Shown here: positions 62,339 to 64,000 of the stretch, piece by piece
Position numbering within the stretch: the first letter of the stretch is position 1
Layout of the letters: every line of letters starts with the position of its first letter
NCBI RefSeq assembly: GCF_003854935.1
Contig: NZ_CP033969.1
Coordinates: 3,224,001-3,288,000 of the forward strand
Length of the DNA: 64,000 bases
Direction of reading: 5' to 3'
DNA from: Cupriavidus pauculus
GTDB lineage: Bacteria > Pseudomonadota > Gammaproteobacteria > Burkholderiales > Burkholderiaceae
Notes under the pieces: model-generated
Database searches by the model: none
Told to the model about the DNA's origin: nothing
The model's input: only the letters and a program-made list of their open reading frames with translations
Translations under genes and position numbers: made by a program

Positions 62339-63187
62339 TCACTTCACGTACAAAGTAGTCAGTCGAGGAGTGGATGAACCTGGATCGTATATCCAACCTG
62401 AGCGAACAGTCACAGTGTTGCCATTTGGCCCCGTTATCGGCATATCGACGGTAAACCGTTGGCCAAACTGGTCTGACTTTCCAGGTATTGCGGGATTCTC
62501 AGTGACCCCCTTTTGAATTTGACTTATGAGCTGATCTGCATTCGACTGATTGAAGCCCAATGCCGAGTCAAAAACAATCGCCTTGTTTCCTCCGACAGGA
62601 TGAGTCGGGTCAAGAGCATAACCAGTGACTTTCTACGGATCTATAACAGCTTGCCCCGCATTTTCAAGATTGCTCCCGGTCGAGCCTCCTTCATTAGCAC
62701 CCGTACCACTCGACAGGATCGCATTCCCTGGTACTCCAGGCGACGCTATCGGCGGAGTCATGACACATTGGCCAGTGGGGCTGCAGGCCATAGTCGGCGG
62801 CGTAACTACCGCGCCGCCCGTCACCGGCGGATTACCAGCGTTCGTCGCGTCCACCAAAGGATTCGCTTCAGCCGGCGGCGTCTGCCCCGGCAGCATGCCG
62901 AGAAACTCCTTGCCCCAACGTGCCAAGTCCCCAAGAGGATTTTTGTAGGTCTCCTTAGCCCATTTCACCACCTTGTCGGACGTGGAGTTGTTCAGCGCCT
63001 CGTTCTGTGCCGCCAGTGCCGCAGCCGTTGCGTTCGCGCCGAGCAATTGCCCGGCAGAACCGCCGATCAGCGTCGCCAGTGCCACGGTCGCCGCGTTGTA
63101 GCCGGTGTTCTCGTACTTCACCGTCTGCGTACCATCCCAGTTGTCGATCACGGTCTGGCTACCCGCATACAGCCCGTCACGAATCAA
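62339..63187 (-). pseudogene. cdiA-CT with DUF6883-type toxin, interrupted by an amber codon (module 21)
   Basis: Pretoxin (RDGLYAGSQTVIDNWDGTQT) leads to NEALNN at 62987-63004, linker class 2 (KETYKNPLGDLARWGKEFLG), a Pro/Gly/Thr-rich region, then TAG at 62633-62635 inside DP-stop-KVTGYALDPTHPVGG. The same frame continues with NKAIVFDSALGFNQSNADQL, QFGQRFTVDMPITGPNGNTV, SGWIYDPGSSTPRLTTLYVK. That is a full DUF6883 domain, so one base change separates it from an intact toxin. Confidence 0.8.
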
Positions 63188-63324
63188 CGGCGCGGCAATA
63201 GCGATGCCGCCCCGCCCCGCGCAATCGCCCCCCGTCCAGGCTCTGGGCCGCGCAGCCCAGTAGCGTTACAGTTGGATCGTTATTTCATACTTGGGTCGCC
63301 GCCATGCTCCTTTCCTGCAAGAAA

Positions 63325-63675
63325 TTACTGCAGCCGAAGCGTTTCCCAACGCGGCCCGAGAAGATCATTTGAGTCCCAACGTATGAGTTCCAGTTCAAGC
63401 AAACGTCCGTTCTCATCAGCATGGAGCAGGACAGATACTTCGACGCCGTCACTGTCAAGCATTCTTCCTTCAACGCCAAACGGATGCTGTCCACGATACA
63501 TGGGCCGCTTGTAACCTGCGATTTCAAACATGACTCTAGATCCATCAGAGCTGGCCGGAATTGCTGAGGAATTCCTCAGATCCTTGAGGAGCTGTATCCG
63601 CTCAGCTTCCTCAAGCTTAGAAGCGAAGCCGGCTATGAGCTTTCTCTCTTCGGTAGTTAGTGGGCGCATGTTCAT
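63325..63675 (-). CDS. cdiI: Immunity protein of the resident cdiA (DUF6984-like, copy 3)
   Basis: 116 aa, MNMRPLTTEERKLIAGFASK, MFEIAGYKRPMYRGQHPFGV, LLELELIRWDSNDLLGP. ATG 63675 overlaps the TGA of the cdiA reading frame entering from the right, so it is the likely cognate immunity gene. Two copies elsewhere (42728, 54484) may give extra protection or be left from earlier toxin exchanges. Confidence 0.8.
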   Translation of the reverse strand: MNMRPLTTEERKLIAGFASKLEEAERIQLLKDLRNSSAIPASSDGSRVMFEIAGYKRPMYRGQHPFGVEGRMLDSDGVEVSVLLHADENGRLLELELIRWDSNDLLGPRWETLRLQ

Positions 63676-64000
63676 TTCACTGGAAAGAGCGTTCCGACAT
63701 TTACCGTGCCATTCGGCAGCAGCCGCGCCCGATATTCAACCTTCACGCCATCGACAATCAGACGACCAACGACGTCTGCATTCGCGGCCATGTTGCCGCG
63801 CATGGCGTTGACTTCCTTCACCACGGCTGCCTCAGCCCGAGCAATGTTCACACCAGCCGCGTCAAGACGCGACGCATAGTGCGCTGTCTTGAAGATTATC
63901 TCGGCAGTGGCAGCGGCCCCCTTTGTCGCTATAAACTCACTGATCTTGCTATAGGCTACCCCGGCCACTGGGAGTACGCCAGCAATGCTCATCAGCCAGC
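63672..64000 (-). CDS. cdiA: CdiA C-terminal toxin region of the resident cdiA (5' end outside window)
   Basis: Last about 109 codons of an open frame entering from beyond 64000. It starts in the conserved DRWL(S)-type linker (WLMSIAGVLPVAGVAYSKIS, EFIATKG) and ends with toxin part FKTAHYASRLDAAGVN, EAAVVKEVNAMRGNMAANAD, VKVEYRARLLPNGTVNVGTL, FPVK. No break is visible here, so this could be the active toxin end. Toxin activity unknown. Confidence 0.75.
   Translation of the reverse strand, partial: WLMSIAGVLPVAGVAYSKISEFIATKGAAATAEIIFKTAHYASRLDAAGVNIARAEAAVVKEVNAMRGNMAANADVVGRLIVDGVKVEYRARLLPNGTVNVGTLFPVK

Larger units (their letters stand above)
41540..64000 (-). other. Array of orphan cdiA-CT / cdiI toxin-immunity modules
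   Basis: About 22.5 kb holding about 20 toxin/immunity modules read leftwards, downstream of the cdiA end at 63672-64000. Six modules keep the pretoxin-toxin junction NEALNN or NESLNN (45189-45206, 48523-48540, 50343-50360, 59305-59322, 60879-60896, 62987-63004). Immunity genes are mostly intact; toxin parts are mostly truncated or frameshifted. The pattern fits known orphan cdiA-CT/cdiI arrays that supply new toxin tails by recombination, but this one is unusually long and layered. Confidence 0.85.

Noticed and set aside
42310-63260. CRISPR array, because of the repeated blocks.
   Set aside because: Repeats are long, coding and unevenly spaced; no short regular repeats with unique spacers and no cas genes.
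41160-64000. Prophage or integrative element.
   Set aside because: No integrase, structural genes, tRNA attachment site or flanking direct repeats are seen; repeats are explained by cdiA-CT/immunity modules.

Overview
The window is chromosomal-type DNA from a high-GC betaproteobacterium, most likely Cupriavidus or a close Burkholderiaceae relative. The reasons are the very GC-rich codon use from 1 to about 40.7 kb, a Bug-type tripartite tricarboxylate receptor beside a CoA-transferase/HMG-CoA-lyase pair, and two-partner-secretion exoproteins at both ends. The genus is inferred from gene content and style only.

Layout. 1-5672 (-): N-terminal 1890 codons of a filamentous-haemagglutinin TpsA exoprotein. 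5979-23262: ABC-transporter-dependent (group 2-like) capsule locus with kpsC, kpsS, a GT4 glycosyltransferase, kpsM, kpsE, a TPR-GT4 fusion, manC, a TPR-GT32 enzyme and a methyltransferase on +; a kpsD/ctrA-type lipoprotein and two GT4 enzymes on -; then kpsT on +. 23427-25337 (-): an unusual trypsin-like protease fused to a DNA/RNA non-specific endonuclease. 25606-26613 (+): CHAD protein. 26681-29848 (-): Bug receptor, CaiB-type CoA-transferase and HMG-CoA-lyase-like enzyme, with a divergent LysR regulator. 31047-38106 (+): iron-regulated haem uptake set (Fur-box-like site, TonB receptor, HmuY-like lipoprotein, HmuS, HmuT, HmuU, HmuV). 38665-40738 (-): sensor kinase and OmpR-type regulator, with a perfect inverted repeat upstream of the pair.

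41.0-64.0 kb is the most remarkable region. It is less GC-rich and is a graveyard and reservoir of about 20 orphan CdiA C-terminal toxin/immunity modules, nearly all read leftwards, lying downstream of a cdiA gene whose 3' end and cognate immunity gene occupy 63325-64000 and whose bulk lies beyond the window. Modules follow one plan: pretoxin segment, junction motif NEALNN (in the place of VENN), one of three linker types, a toxin domain, an immunity gene usually overlapping the toxin stop by ATGA or GTGA, then often a GC-rich hairpin element. Most toxins are frameshifted, amber-interrupted or deleted, whereas almost all immunity genes are open. One EndoU toxin with a MafI-type immunity gene appears intact. 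A small antisense ORF of unknown function recurs four times at module borders, next to re-used internal cdiA segments. Two large duplications (0.93 kb and 1.15 kb) show recent amplification.

Together the genes suggest a cell surface specialised for capsule, adhesion and contact-dependent competition, plus haem acquisition under iron control.
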